The notes: generated from the sequence alone by a model not told the origin. DNA of 64,000 nt from Lachnospiraceae bacterium (GCA_017620155.1 JAFZQY010000071.1:1-64000), one strand, 5' to 3'; shown: positions 24,371 through 34,088, counted from the stretch's first letter. Program-made: numbers and translations.

Positions 24371-27096
24371 AAAAACTGAGCATAGGAATCCTCGCACATG
24401 TTGATGCGGGCAAAACTACATTAACGGAGAGCATGCTGTACCTGACCGGAATGATCAGGTCACAGGGACGCGTCGATAACGGCGACGCATTCCTTGATAC
24501 GGAAACTCTTGAGAAAAAGCGCGGAGTCACGATCTATTCCAAACAGGCCATGATAGATCTGGCTGCGGACGCTCCGCTCAACATGTCCGGAGATGATGTA
24601 CGGATCACGATCATCGATACTCCGGGCCATACGGATTTCGTGGCGGAGGCAGAGCGCGTTCTGTCCGTACTCAATCTGGCGGTGCTGCTGATAAGCGCTT
24701 CGGACGGAGTGACCGACATCACCCGCAAGATAGTCCATATGCTCGGGGAATACAGGGTGCCGTATGTCATCTTCGTAAACAAGATGGATATGAGTACGCG
24801 AAGCAGAGAGACAATAGCCGATGAACTGATCCGCAAGCTCGGACCGGGTGCAATACCCGTGTCTCCGGAATTGGTGCCAGGCACCAATTGCATGGCCGAC
24901 ACCTCCGAAATGGTGCCTGGCACCGATGGCGGTACCGATGGCACAATAGAGAGCATAGCCTCCTTAAGCGAGAAGACCATAGAGAAGTTTTTATCGGACG
25001 AGACACTTACAGACAGCGATGTCACGGAACTGATCTGCTCCGGCTTGTTTCATCCGGCATTGTTCGGATCTGCGCTTAAGAACGAGGGCGCAGACGATCT
25101 GATCAGACTCATCACCAGGTGGCTTCCCGATACTTTTGTATCATACAGAAAGACCACATCTGCGAAGGTATTCAAGATAGCCTGCGAGCAGGGACATAAA
25201 CTGAGCTTCGTCAAGGTGACAGGCGGCAGGCTGAATGTCAGGGATACCCTTCCCGATACCAGATGCGCCGATGACAAGATAACCCAGATCAGGATATATA
25301 ACGGCGGAAAATACACCACAGCTGATTTTGCCGAAGCAGGAGATGTCGTGGTCCTTACCGGGATAGAGAATGCTTTTGCAGGGATGGGCATTGGTGAAGA
25401 ACTCGACGATGAGACACACATCAACCGTCCGGTATTAAGATACAGGATGATCCTTCCGGACGACATTCCCGTAAGGACATTCATGCCTAAACTTAACGAA
25501 CTTGCGGCAGAGGATCCTCTGCTTGATATCACAGCAACAGGTGATGTGATAAGTCTCTCCGTGATGGGAGAATTCCAGCTTGAGATTCTCTCATCCGTGA
25601 TCGAAGAGCGGTTCGGGGTGAAGGTATCATTCGACAGCGGAGAGATAATCTACAAGGAGACCATAGCGGATGCCGTGATGGGATTCGGCCATTTCGAACC
25701 CTTAAGACACTACGCCGAAGTTCAGCTCCTGATGGAGCCTCTGCCTGAAGGCAGCGGTATAGAAGTAGGAAGCATGGTGAGCGTGGATGACTTAAGCATC
25801 AACTGGCAGAAGAACATCATGTCGGTCATTTTGAACGATCTTCCGACCGGCGTCCTCACGGATTCCAAACTCACCGATATCAGGTTTACTATCGCGGGCG
25901 GCAGGTCGCATATCAAGCACACCGAAGGCGGCGATTTCAGGGAAGCTGTAAGGCGCGCCGTCAGACAGGGCCTCATGAAGGCCGACTCGGTCCTTTTAGA
26001 GCCCTATTATGAATTCGTGATAACTCTTCCCGCAGACTCTCTGGGTAAGGCCATGAATGACATCGGGATGATGAACGGAACTTCATCCATAGATGAACAG
26101 GATGAGGAGACTGCGGTTCTTTCCGGTACTGCTCCCGCCAGGAATCTTATCAATTATCAGAGCGTTCTTACTTCATATACCTCGGGAAAAGGGCATATCG
26201 ATCTGTCTTTTGCAGGATACAGGCCATGCAGCGCGGAATATACCCAGAGCGTCATGGATGAAAAATACTATGACCCTGATTCCGATACCGCATCTCCATC
26301 AGGAAGCGTATTCGTATCGCACGGAGCCGGTGAATATGTTCCCTGGTATGAAGCCGAGTCGCGCATGCATATCCCGAGCCGTGAGGCCGAACTGATCTGG
26401 GGAGAGGCAGAATCCGAAGAAGAACAGCTCGAAAAAGAGGCCGACTTAAAGCGCAGGATCGCAGAAAGCAGAGGAGATGCGGGAAGCCTCGGAGTGCGCC
26501 TTGGTTCCATGGGCACTGATGAGATTGACGAGATCATAAACAGGACTTCACATGCCAATTCCGGCACGAGAAAAGGAAACACCAAGAGGGTATATCACGA
26601 AAAGCGGGTCATCTCTTCAGCATCGCATTCCGCAAAGAATAACAGGAACGCATCTTCAGGCAAAAAGGAGCGCCCGAAATACCTTCTCGTAGATGCATAT
26701 AACATAATTCATGCCTGGGATGAATTAAAGAGTCTGCTTTCAGACAGCATATACGACATGGACGGAGCCAAATACCGTCTTCTCGATATCCTTTCGGAGT
26801 ACAGAGTGCTTAAGGACTGCGAAGTGATCGCCGTCTTTGATGCATACAAGGTTCAGGGCCATGTCACGGAAAAATTTGACTACATGGGCGTACATGTAGT
26901 TTACACGAGAGAAGCGGAGACTGCGGATCAGTATATAGCCTGTTTTACGGTGATCAATTCCAAGGATCTGGATATCACGGTCGCTACTTCGGACAGCCTT
27001 GTCCAGCTGATAATCCTGGGTGAAAACGCAAAGCTTATGTCCGCACGCGAACTGCGTGATGATGTTAAGGAGGTTAAATCATGGATAAAAACATAG
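24367..27096 (+). CDS. Tet(M)-like ribosomal GTPase fused to a Rae1/YacP NYN ribonuclease domain
   Basis: This is a 909-residue protein. Residues 1-640 resemble ribosomal-protection and EF-G-like GTPases: G1 AHVDAGKTT (10-18), RGVTIYSKQ, DTPGHTDF and NKMD, followed by the later EF-G-like domains. A low-complexity charged linker (about 690-770) leads to a NYN domain (772-908) with YLLVDAYNIIHAWDEL (D776), FDAYKV and YTREAETADQYI, which are the hallmarks of YacP/Rae1, a nuclease that cuts mRNA in the ribosomal A site. A 30-residue insertion in the GTPase domain (about 168-195) is encoded by two palindromic repeats. It overlaps the YlmH gene by four bases. It is probably a ribosome-rescue factor rather than a tetracycline-resistance determinant (inference). 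Confidence 0.88.
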   Translation: MKKLSIGILAHVDAGKTTLTESMLYLTGMIRSQGRVDNGDAFLDTETLEKKRGVTIYSKQAMIDLAADAPLNMSGDDVRITIIDTPGHTDFVAEAERVLSVLNLAVLLISASDGVTDITRKIVHMLGEYRVPYVIFVNKMDMSTRSRETIADELIRKLGPGAIPVSPELVPGTNCMADTSEMVPGTDGGTDGTIESIASLSEKTIEKFLSDETLTDSDVTELICSGLFHPALFGSALKNEGADDLIRLITRWLPDTFVSYRKTTSAKVFKIACEQGHKLSFVKVTGGRLNVRDTLPDTRCADDKITQIRIYNGGKYTTADFAEAGDVVVLTGIENAFAGMGIGEELDDETHINRPVLRYRMILPDDIPVRTFMPKLNELAAEDPLLDITATGDVISLSVMGEFQLEILSSVIEERFGVKVSFDSGEIIYKETIADAVMGFGHFEPLRHYAEVQLLMEPLPEGSGIEVGSMVSVDDLSINWQKNIMSVILNDLPTGVLTDSKLTDIRFTIAGGRSHIKHTEGGDFREAVRRAVRQGLMKADSVLLEPYYEFVITLPADSLGKAMNDIGMMNGTSSIDEQDEETAVLSGTAPARNLINYQSVLTSYTSGKGHIDLSFAGYRPCSAEYTQSVMDEKYYDPDSDTASPSGSVFVSHGAGEYVPWYEAESRMHIPSREAELIWGEAESEEEQLEKEADLKRRIAESRGDAGSLGVRLGSMGTDEIDEIINRTSHANSGTRKGNTKRVYHEKRVISSASHSAKNNRNASSGKKERPKYLLVDAYNIIHAWDELKSLLSDSIYDMDGAKYRLLDILSEYRVLKDCEVIAVFDAYKVQGHVTEKFDYMGVHVVYTREAETADQYIACFTVINSKDLDITVATSDSLVQLIILGENAKLMSARELRDDVKEVKSWIKT
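24869..24889. repeat. GGTGCC-A-GGCACC palindrome, copy 1
   Basis: A perfect palindrome with 10-bp arms around one central base, with core GGTGCCAGGCACC. It lies inside the GTPase coding sequence and adds residues to it. Copies 2 and 3 are at 24912-24924 and 61563-61577. Confidence 0.8.
24912..24924. repeat. GGTGCC-T-GGCACC palindrome, copy 2
   Basis: A 13-base palindrome 23 bases after copy 1, in the same gene and the same reading frame: both copies encode the residues MVPGT or LVPGT. Confidence 0.8.
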
Positions 27097-27983
27097 AAGC
27101 ATATCTGTTCGGACAGGTTCTGGGTACGCATTCGTTTCTGTTAAAAGACGGATTCCTGCAGCCGGACGAATATTCCGAGATAGGAGAAAAGTACTTTCTC
27201 CCGGGAGGAGAGACCGGAACCGCAGCTACAGTACTCGATTCTCTGGGCGTGCCGGTCAGGATCGCAGGTACATGGATAGGTACGGAAGTGGCTCCCATGC
27301 TTAACGCCTTCTATGCGGATAAGAAGGTGGACTTATCACCCCTTCACTACATGGATGACGATCCGGGCGTAATGGATTATGTAGTGATCGCAGGACTCGT
27401 GCGTTCCCCTATGGGAAGATTCCATACGCTTTTTGCGAGCGGCAAGCGCTGGTGGAACATCCCCAAAGAAGAAGATATACGGGGATGCAAAGCGGCAGCC
27501 ATCGATCCTTACTTCGGTGATGAGACTGTCCTTGCTTCAGAGATATGTGTGAGATTGGGGATTCCTTATGTGACGATCGATACCAGACACGACCTGCCCC
27601 TTCATAAGCATGCGGCGGTCAATGTGGTATCAAAAGAATGTACCGCTGCGGATTATCCCGGCATGAGTCCGGAGAAGATCATGGAACTCATGCAGGATAA
27701 TACCGACGGCTTAACTATAATCACCCAGGGAGGGGGAGAGATGCTCTATGCCAGGAGAGGGGAAGAGATGCATCGCATGAAACCTTTTAATGTTGAGGTG
27801 AGAAGTACCCTGGGTGCAGGTGATACATTTAAGGCAGGATGTGTGTACGGTCTGCTGAAAGGTATGGATGATGAGCATCTCGTACGCTTCGCATCAGCCT
27901 GCTCGGCGATTGCGATATCACGGTTTCCTCTGCCGCTTAATCCGCCGAGTCTTAAGGAGGTTGAAAACCTCCTCTCTGAATAA
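27081..27983 (+). CDS. PfkB-family carbohydrate kinase
   Basis: This 300-residue kinase has PGGETGTAATVLDSLGVPV and the C-terminal signature TLGAGDTFKAGCVYGLLKG with the catalytic Asp. The ATG lies inside the end of the GTPase-nuclease gene (16-base overlap) and has a strong AAGGAGG. Substrate is unknown: a sugar or nucleoside. The overlap means it is co-transcribed with the translation genes, though no functional link is obvious. Confidence 0.87.
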   Translation: MDKNIEAYLFGQVLGTHSFLLKDGFLQPDEYSEIGEKYFLPGGETGTAATVLDSLGVPVRIAGTWIGTEVAPMLNAFYADKKVDLSPLHYMDDDPGVMDYVVIAGLVRSPMGRFHTLFASGKRWWNIPKEEDIRGCKAAAIDPYFGDETVLASEICVRLGIPYVTIDTRHDLPLHKHAAVNVVSKECTAADYPGMSPEKIMELMQDNTDGLTIITQGGGEMLYARRGEEMHRMKPFNVEVRSTLGAGDTFKAGCVYGLLKGMDDEHLVRFASACSAIAISRFPLPLNPPSLKEVENLLSE

Positions 27984-27986
27984 AAA

Positions 27987-29003
27987 TCAACTCTTCATGG
28001 AGGACTTTGCCTTATCGAGCGCCTCTATGACGCGGTCACACCACTCATCATATTCCGGATCATCCTGTTGAAATTCAGGGTGGTCCAGAATGTATTTTAC
28101 GGTCATTTTTATGCCCTGATCGGCCGATATCTCTGCCTTGAAATCAGGCACCAGTTTCTTCACTTTGCTGTTATCGAATACTACCGAATTGGACTTATCG
28201 CCTATGAGACTTCCGGTGAAGTCATAGTCGCTCATTGCGGCTAATGTTTCGGAAGCTACATAGTAGGGATGAAGCTCGGTACCGAGTGCTTCGGCGATCG
28301 ACTTATAGATGCTGTTCCAGCTTACGCTTTCGTCAGAGGTTATCTGGAAGGCTTCGCCGATCGCTTTCGGGTTGCCGATAAGTCCGACATAAGCCTTGGC
28401 AAAATCGGAGTTATGCGTTATGGTCCAGAGAGAAGTTCCGTCACCGTGAATGATGACCTGCTTACCTTCTTTGATCCGCTTTACTACCTGCCAGCTTCCG
28501 CCGTTTCCGTGAACTCCGAGCGGTACGCTTCTTTCATCATATGTATGGCTGGGCCTTACTATGGTCACGGGGAAGCCGTCTTTTTCATATCTTTCCATCA
28601 GATAATCTTCACACGCGATCTTGTTTCTCGAATACTCCCAGTAAGGATTGACGAGAGGAGTTTCCTCAGTGATCACATATCCCTTCGGAGGCTTCTCATA
28701 TGCGGATGCCGAGCTGATATATATGAACTGTTTGGTCTTATCCTTAAACAGTCTGTAATCACGCTCAAGCTGCGCCGGAACGAAGCCGATGAACTCACCT
28801 ACACAGTCGAAGGTCATTCCCTCGAGTTTCTTACGCGTATCTTCTTCATCATTGATATCAGCAATTATCGTTTTTACATTATCCGGCAGTTCGGCGCTCC
28901 TGTTTCCTCTGTTTAAGAGATAGAGTTCTTCGCCTCTTGAAGCCAGAAGTCTGGTGATCGCCATGCTGATGGTGCCGGTCCCGCCGATAAAGAGAATCTT
29001 CAT
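27987..29003 (-). CDS. NAD-dependent epimerase/dehydratase family protein
   Basis: This 338-residue extended SDR begins with the nucleotide-binding loop MKILFIGGTGTIS and has ISSASAYE and the catalytic YSRNK. It ends convergently with the PfkB gene. Members modify nucleotide sugars or related substrates. The sequence does not show which. Confidence 0.88.
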   Translation of the reverse strand: MKILFIGGTGTISMAITRLLASRGEELYLLNRGNRSAELPDNVKTIIADINDEEDTRKKLEGMTFDCVGEFIGFVPAQLERDYRLFKDKTKQFIYISSASAYEKPPKGYVITEETPLVNPYWEYSRNKIACEDYLMERYEKDGFPVTIVRPSHTYDERSVPLGVHGNGGSWQVVKRIKEGKQVIIHGDGTSLWTITHNSDFAKAYVGLIGNPKAIGEAFQITSDESVSWNSIYKSIAEALGTELHPYYVASETLAAMSDYDFTGSLIGDKSNSVVFDNSKVKKLVPDFKAEISADQGIKMTVKYILDHPEFQQDDPEYDEWCDRVIEALDKAKSSMKS

Positions 29004-29208
29004 ATTTGTTTACCTCCGTTTGCCTGATTATTGGTTTATCGTTACAGTTTCCCTGATTGAAAAGTACCACGCCTGCAAGTCGGATTCAACCGATTATGCA
29101 TTTGATTGGAGATTTGTTCTATTTTTTTGATCAAAAGTTATATTTTTCCATAAATCTAAGTGGTATAGTGTGCGTAAGTTCCAGGACCTGATGAAAGGAG
29201 AACTGAAT

Positions 29209-30951
29209 ATGAACGCTCATTACAGGAATTTTAAGACGGTTGTCTATATCCCCGCGCAGATCGCGGAGGCCTTCGACGAAGATAAGCTTCGTTATGATTA
29301 TGAGTTTATCGAGAAATATATAGGACTGGATAAGGTTTATCTGGAGACTCACCGCGGCGATTGTGATGTCGAGGATGCACAGCTTAAGATGATCAAAGAT
29401 TATCTGGAGAGCAAGGGAGTCATCGTATCGGGCGGAATCACTACGACGCTGGATGATTTTGACGGAGCGGAAAAAGGCAAGAGAAGACTCTTCGGAACGC
29501 TTTGTTATACGGATCCGGCTATGCGTGACAGGATAAAAGAGATTTCCGAGCGCGCCGCATCAATCTTCGATGAAGTGATCCTTGATGATTTCTACTTTAC
29601 GAACTGTACCTGTGAGAGATGTATTAAGGAAAAAGGCGACCGTGACTGGGTGACTTTCAGACGCGAGCTCATGAAAGATGTATCCGCCAATCTGATCGTC
29701 GGACCGGCAAAAGCAGTGAATCCCAAAGTTAAGATGGTCATCAAATATCCCAACTGGCGTGAGTCGTATCACTTCGCAGGATATGTTCCCGAAATTCAGG
29801 ATGAGATCTTCGATGCTACATATATAGGTACGGAGACACGTTCTCCCGCTTACACAGATCAGCATCTTCCCGAATACTTAAGCTATTCGCTGGCCAGATT
29901 CATGGATAATGCATGGCCCGGCAGATGCGGAGGCGGATGGTTTGATACATATCAGTGCTACTCGATAGACAGATATCTTGAACAGGCTTATCTGACTGCT
30001 TTTGCAGGCATGAAAGAGATGATGCACTTCATGTGGAGTGATCTGATAGATAATCCTTTCTCCTGTGCGATGGGACTGCAGCTGTCGAAGATAGACAAGA
30101 TGCTTGACGGCGCAGGCTCGCCCAAGGGCATCCCGGTATATATCCCTCATGCAGCAAGCGGAGAGAACCACCTCGAGATGAGGCTCGGAATGCTCGGCAT
30201 GCCGATGGAGCCGACACCCGTATTTCCTGCAGGAGAAAGAAAGATCCTGCTGACGGAATCGGCACTCGGAGATGAGGATGTCGTGAGCAAACTCGTCAAG
30301 TTTGTGGAAGAAGGCGGAGATGCCGTGGTCACATCGGGATTCTTACGCGAAGCAGGGGACGATCTGAGAAAAGCGGGCTTAACTGAAGCCAGGCTCACCG
30401 GCAGGAGATATGCCGTGACCAGATATGATATCACCGGAGATTTTGCGGGATATATCACAGACCGTGATCCTATACTTTTCCCTGAACTTGTTCACGGCAA
30501 CAATGATTCCTGGTCACTGTTAAACGGCGGAGACGGAGATCTGCACTGCTCACTTTTCTTAAGGAGCACTTACGGCAAAGGAAGGCTCTACATCATGGCT
30601 GTACCTGATAATGATGCCGATCTGTACAAGCTGCCGAAGTCGGCGGTCGATGTAATAAAAAGGGCGCTTCTTACCGAAAAGAACGATACATATGTATCAG
30701 GCAGAGACATGTCGATGTTCACATATGAAGATGGCTCCATGATCATGTACCGTTATATCAAGGGAGAGGTTAAGCCTGAGCGCATAACCATACATACGAC
30801 CAAAGAAGTGTCGGCCCTGATCGAAGAAACCTCCGGAAGAAAGTTCCCGGTACGCAAGGTCGAGTTCATGGAAGACTTTGAGAAAGCGACCGAGTATGTG
30901 GCGGAAGCAGTCATCGTTCCCGGAATCATGTATAAGTGCAGATGGGAATAA
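29209..30951 (+). CDS. Uncharacterised protein with TIM-barrel glycosidase-like N-terminal region
   Basis: This is a 580-residue protein without signal peptide. The first 300 residues look like a TIM barrel: FKTVVYIP, VYLETHRGDCD, ILDDFYFTNCTCERC, VIKYPNWRES and MMHFMWSDL are spaced like barrel strands with acidic ends, and a CxCxxC-like cluster (NCTCERC) is included. The next part (about 330-470) resembles the glutamine-amidotransferase-like domain of GH42-type enzymes (GGDAVVTSGFL), and the end is beta-rich. I do not recognise the family. An intracellular glycosidase is a reasonable guess. Start at 29209 has AAAGGAG. The adjacent AraC regulator is convergent. Confidence 0.75.
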   Translation: MNAHYRNFKTVVYIPAQIAEAFDEDKLRYDYEFIEKYIGLDKVYLETHRGDCDVEDAQLKMIKDYLESKGVIVSGGITTTLDDFDGAEKGKRRLFGTLCYTDPAMRDRIKEISERAASIFDEVILDDFYFTNCTCERCIKEKGDRDWVTFRRELMKDVSANLIVGPAKAVNPKVKMVIKYPNWRESYHFAGYVPEIQDEIFDATYIGTETRSPAYTDQHLPEYLSYSLARFMDNAWPGRCGGGWFDTYQCYSIDRYLEQAYLTAFAGMKEMMHFMWSDLIDNPFSCAMGLQLSKIDKMLDGAGSPKGIPVYIPHAASGENHLEMRLGMLGMPMEPTPVFPAGERKILLTESALGDEDVVSKLVKFVEEGGDAVVTSGFLREAGDDLRKAGLTEARLTGRRYAVTRYDITGDFAGYITDRDPILFPELVHGNNDSWSLLNGGDGDLHCSLFLRSTYGKGRLYIMAVPDNDADLYKLPKSAVDVIKRALLTEKNDTYVSGRDMSMFTYEDGSMIMYRYIKGEVKPERITIHTTKEVSALIEETSGRKFPVRKVEFMEDFEKATEYVAEAVIVPGIMYKCRWE

Positions 30952-30957
30952 GATAAG

Positions 30958-31833
30958 TCAGCCCGGAAGTTTCTTGCGCATCCTGAACTGCTTGGGAGTT
31001 AAGCCCCTGAACTTCTTGAAACTTCGGATGAAATGGCTGCAGTCGGAGAAGCCCGTTTTCTGACTGATATTGGTCAGATCGTAATCGGTGAACATGAGAT
31101 ACTCCTCGGCTTTGAAAATCCGCATGCGTTCGATATACTCCTTGCAGCTCATGCCGTATTGTTCATGGAACTTAGCGGCAAAGCCCGAGTAGCTCATGTT
31201 GCACATGGCAGCGATGTCGGTTACGCGGATGTTCTCATCCAGGCAGCTGTCGATATACTCCGCGATATTCTCTATTCCGTAAAGATCGGAGGAGTTGACC
31301 GGACAGCCGTTTATATCAAGTCCCGATGCCATCCAGTGCCTGACGATGCCGAATATGAGACGGTAGATCTGGGCGCGGAGGACCACATCACGGCCGTACA
31401 TGAAACCTTCGGATTCCGAAAGACAGTCCGTGAAGATCTCGTCGCAGTGAAAGCTTTCCGCTTCTTCGGCATTAAAGTGCATCTGCATGCCGAGCTCGCG
31501 GGCGTACTTGAATATGTTGGATACCGATGGCGCATAGGTTGTGGAGTTCGGGAATTTGGCTGTATCGAATTTGATACCCGCGAACTTCGTCTGACGGTCC
31601 GGCGCAAACAGAAGAGAATGGACCGACATCGGAGTAAGCAGCATGAGTTCGTTTTCGGACAGAGTATATTCGGTGTCATCACATGTGGTGAGAACGCTTC
31701 CGTTTAAGACATATATGAATTCGGCGAAGTAGTGCCAGTGAGGTTTTACGGGATAAGGATTTATCCCTGTATCATATATAAAAGTTTCGATAGGGGCATT
31801 TAGACTGTCCTGTTTTTCAAATAAAGACTGCAT
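30958..31833 (-). CDS. AraC family transcriptional regulator
   Basis: This 291-residue regulator has an N-terminal cupin-like effector domain (PVKPHWHYFAEFIYVLNG) and a C-terminal double HTH (ENIRVTDIAAMCNMSYSGFAAKF, then FSDCSHFIRSFKKFRGLTPKQFR). The frame opens at 31908, but the ATG at 31833 has AAAGG upstream. It is convergent with the TIM-barrel gene and divergent from a MATE transporter whose start lies only 34 bases away, so it may regulate either. Confidence 0.92.
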   Translation of the reverse strand: MQSLFEKQDSLNAPIETFIYDTGINPYPVKPHWHYFAEFIYVLNGSVLTTCDDTEYTLSENELMLLTPMSVHSLLFAPDRQTKFAGIKFDTAKFPNSTTYAPSVSNIFKYARELGMQMHFNAEEAESFHCDEIFTDCLSESEGFMYGRDVVLRAQIYRLIFGIVRHWMASGLDINGCPVNSSDLYGIENIAEYIDSCLDENIRVTDIAAMCNMSYSGFAAKFHEQYGMSCKEYIERMRIFKAEEYLMFTDYDLTNISQKTGFSDCSHFIRSFKKFRGLTPKQFRMRKKLPG

Positions 31834-31867
31834 GATATGCGACCTTTCGTAATATAGGTGAGACAAA

Positions 31868-33265
31868 ATGAATACGACTTCAGATTTAACAATAGGTAAA
31901 CCCGGCAAACTGATACTTAAGTTCTATGTGCCGCTCCTTTTAACAAATGCTCTGCAGCAGCTTTATTCTTTTGCTGATACCGCGATAGTCGGTAAGGGTC
32001 TCGGGGATAATTCGCTGGCAGCTGTAGGGAATATGGCTTCGCTGTGCTTTCTGATAATAGGATTCTCGATGGGCCTGTCAAACGGCTTTTCGATAATTAT
32101 AGCACAGTGCTTCGGTGAGAAAGAATACAGGAAACTGTGTAAGACGCTTGCGGTTTCCATTAAACTGGCAGTTGCCATCACGATCCTGCTCACGGCCTTC
32201 AGCATCACGTTCCTGCGTACCGTGCTCACGCTCCTTCAGACATCCCCGGTGATAATGGAAGAGAGCCTCGGCTACGGATATATCCTGTTCGGCGGACTTA
32301 TCTGCACGATCGGCTACAATATGTGCTCGGGAGTGCTTCGGTCACTCGGAGACAGCAGGACACCGCTTAAAGCCATAATCGTATCGACGATCATGAATAT
32401 CGTGCTCAATGCGGTGTTCATCTTCTGGTGCGGATGGGGAGTAGCGGGTGTCGCATGGGCGACCATCATAGCTCAGTTCTTCTCGGCTCTGGTGTGCTTT
32501 GACAAGCTTCGGAAGATCGAGTTTCTCAAGCTTACGAAAGAGGATTTTGCTTTTGATATTAAGATGTCCACAGCACTGCTTAAGAACGGTCTGCCGATGG
32601 CATTCATGAACTCCATCACGGCTATCGGATGCATGGTGGTTCAGTACTTCGTCAACGGCCTGGGCGTAGCATATACTTCCGCATATTCAGTATGCAGCAG
32701 ATATATCAATATGTTCATGCAGCCTGCGGCTACGGCAGGAATGGCTATGAGTTCATATACCGGCCAGAATTACGGCGCAAAGCGTTTCGACAGGATCCTG
32801 GACGGATTGAAAGTCTGCCTTGGGATAGCGGCGATCGTTTATGTGATATTCGGATCCGCGCTGGTTCTGATACCCAGGCAGCTTGCTTCCCTTATCTTAA
32901 ACGGTGAGGAGCAGATCAACCTGGTGGTTCAGTTCATGCCGATATGCGGCTCGATGATGCTTTTGGTCGATACGCTGTTCGTGGTCAGAAACGCCGTTCA
33001 GGGCATGGGCTTTCCGTTCATCCCGATGCTCTCTGGCATCGCCGAGATGTTCTTAAGGATAGGTGCGATAGTGCTGCTCGTGGATTCGATGGGCTTTAGG
33101 GCGACAGCCGTAGCGGAAGTGAGCGCATGGATCGGAGCGCTTCTCATAAATGTCGCAGCATTTATTCTGGTGTTTACACGTGAGAGAAGGCTGAACAGCC
33201 CGGACGGACGCTCGTGTAACATGATCTCACATATCAGACCTGCGCATGCGTTTATCCACAGATAG
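31868..33265 (+). CDS. MATE family efflux transporter
   Basis: This 465-residue protein has twelve hydrophobic segments and the MATE start pattern LILKFYVPLLLTNALQQLYSFADTAIVG, followed by LAAVGNM. MATE proteins export cationic drugs or metabolites against Na+ or H+. The start codon lies 34 bases from the divergent AraC start. The last 39 bases overlap the convergent membrane protein gene. Confidence 0.92.
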   Translation: MNTTSDLTIGKPGKLILKFYVPLLLTNALQQLYSFADTAIVGKGLGDNSLAAVGNMASLCFLIIGFSMGLSNGFSIIIAQCFGEKEYRKLCKTLAVSIKLAVAITILLTAFSITFLRTVLTLLQTSPVIMEESLGYGYILFGGLICTIGYNMCSGVLRSLGDSRTPLKAIIVSTIMNIVLNAVFIFWCGWGVAGVAWATIIAQFFSALVCFDKLRKIEFLKLTKEDFAFDIKMSTALLKNGLPMAFMNSITAIGCMVVQYFVNGLGVAYTSAYSVCSRYINMFMQPAATAGMAMSSYTGQNYGAKRFDRILDGLKVCLGIAAIVYVIFGSALVLIPRQLASLILNGEEQINLVVQFMPICGSMMLLVDTLFVVRNAVQGMGFPFIPMLSGIAEMFLRIGAIVLLVDSMGFRATAVAEVSAWIGALLINVAAFILVFTRERRLNSPDGRSCNMISHIRPAHAFIHR

Positions 33266-34000
33266 GGCGATCAGATTGACGGCATATATCTCGATGACCG
33301 CGATGGCACACAGAGATATGAGATAACCCGCATAACCCCATTTTTCATAGAATGGCATCAGAGGGGAGCCGGCCGAGGGACCCAGCAGGAACATGTAGTT
33401 GGCGTGGAGCCATTTGTCGACTGCAAAAACGAACGCCGCGATGGCGGCCAGAAACAGAACCGATTTATACGAATCCTTAACAGAAGGCATGATCATGCCT
33501 TCTGTTTTGCATATCAGGATATACATGATGACCAGGGCGTGAAACAGATTGCTCTCTATGGTTATGAAGTGAAAAGCGGGATAAGCGGTCCCATCTGAAA
33601 AAACGATCGCAAGGGCCGCTCCGACAAGGCAGACAGAGAAGAGGAGATGCCCAATCAGTCCCGAAATCTTCTCCGGCATCTTCCCGTAACCGAATTCGAA
33701 TATGAAACTCAGGATTCCGGCGATGCTGCACAGATGGAGCGGGAGTTCGTAGATAAGAGCCGCGCCGCAGGCACTTACGAAGATAAGTCGCAGGACGATC
33801 AGGGCCATGGCAGAAGATGCCGTTACCCTGCGCATGCGCTTTCTCATGGAGGCGTCCTTGCAGCGTTCGTATGCACATAATCCCGCTGCGATCAGCGCAA
33901 GACACAGGAGCATTATCACGAAGTGTTCCGCATGGAAAAGACTGTATCCGACGCCTTCTGGAAGGTCGGTTTGGTATGTGAAGAAAAGGCCTGTGTTCAT
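33227..34000 (-). CDS. YwaF/TIGR02206-type integral membrane protein
   Basis: This 257-residue protein has about seven hydrophobic segments. FHAEHFVIMLLCL, PLHLCSIAGIL and ANYMFLLGPS match the TIGR02206 (YwaF) family of uncharacterised membrane proteins. It ends inside the MATE gene on the opposite strand. Confidence 0.8.
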   Translation of the reverse strand: MNTGLFFTYQTDLPEGVGYSLFHAEHFVIMLLCLALIAAGLCAYERCKDASMRKRMRRVTASSAMALIVLRLIFVSACGAALIYELPLHLCSIAGILSFIFEFGYGKMPEKISGLIGHLLFSVCLVGAALAIVFSDGTAYPAFHFITIESNLFHALVIMYILICKTEGMIMPSVKDSYKSVLFLAAIAAFVFAVDKWLHANYMFLLGPSAGSPLMPFYEKWGYAGYLISLCAIAVIEIYAVNLIALSVDKRMRRSDM

Positions 34001-34088
34001 AGCTTTCAGTTCGATTGCCAGTGCTCTGCTTTATTGTTGTCGAATAATGGTTAACGAATAATAATTAACGATAAACATTAAATAATTG

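Noticed and set aside
27950..27975. Hairpin at the end of the PfkB gene
   Set aside because: GGAGGTT/AACCTCC pairs, but it is inside the coding end and not followed by a T run.
31033..31707. A 224-codon plus-strand frame inside the AraC regulator
   Set aside because: Antisense to a clear AraC protein with HTH motifs; the translation is low-quality and has no family features.
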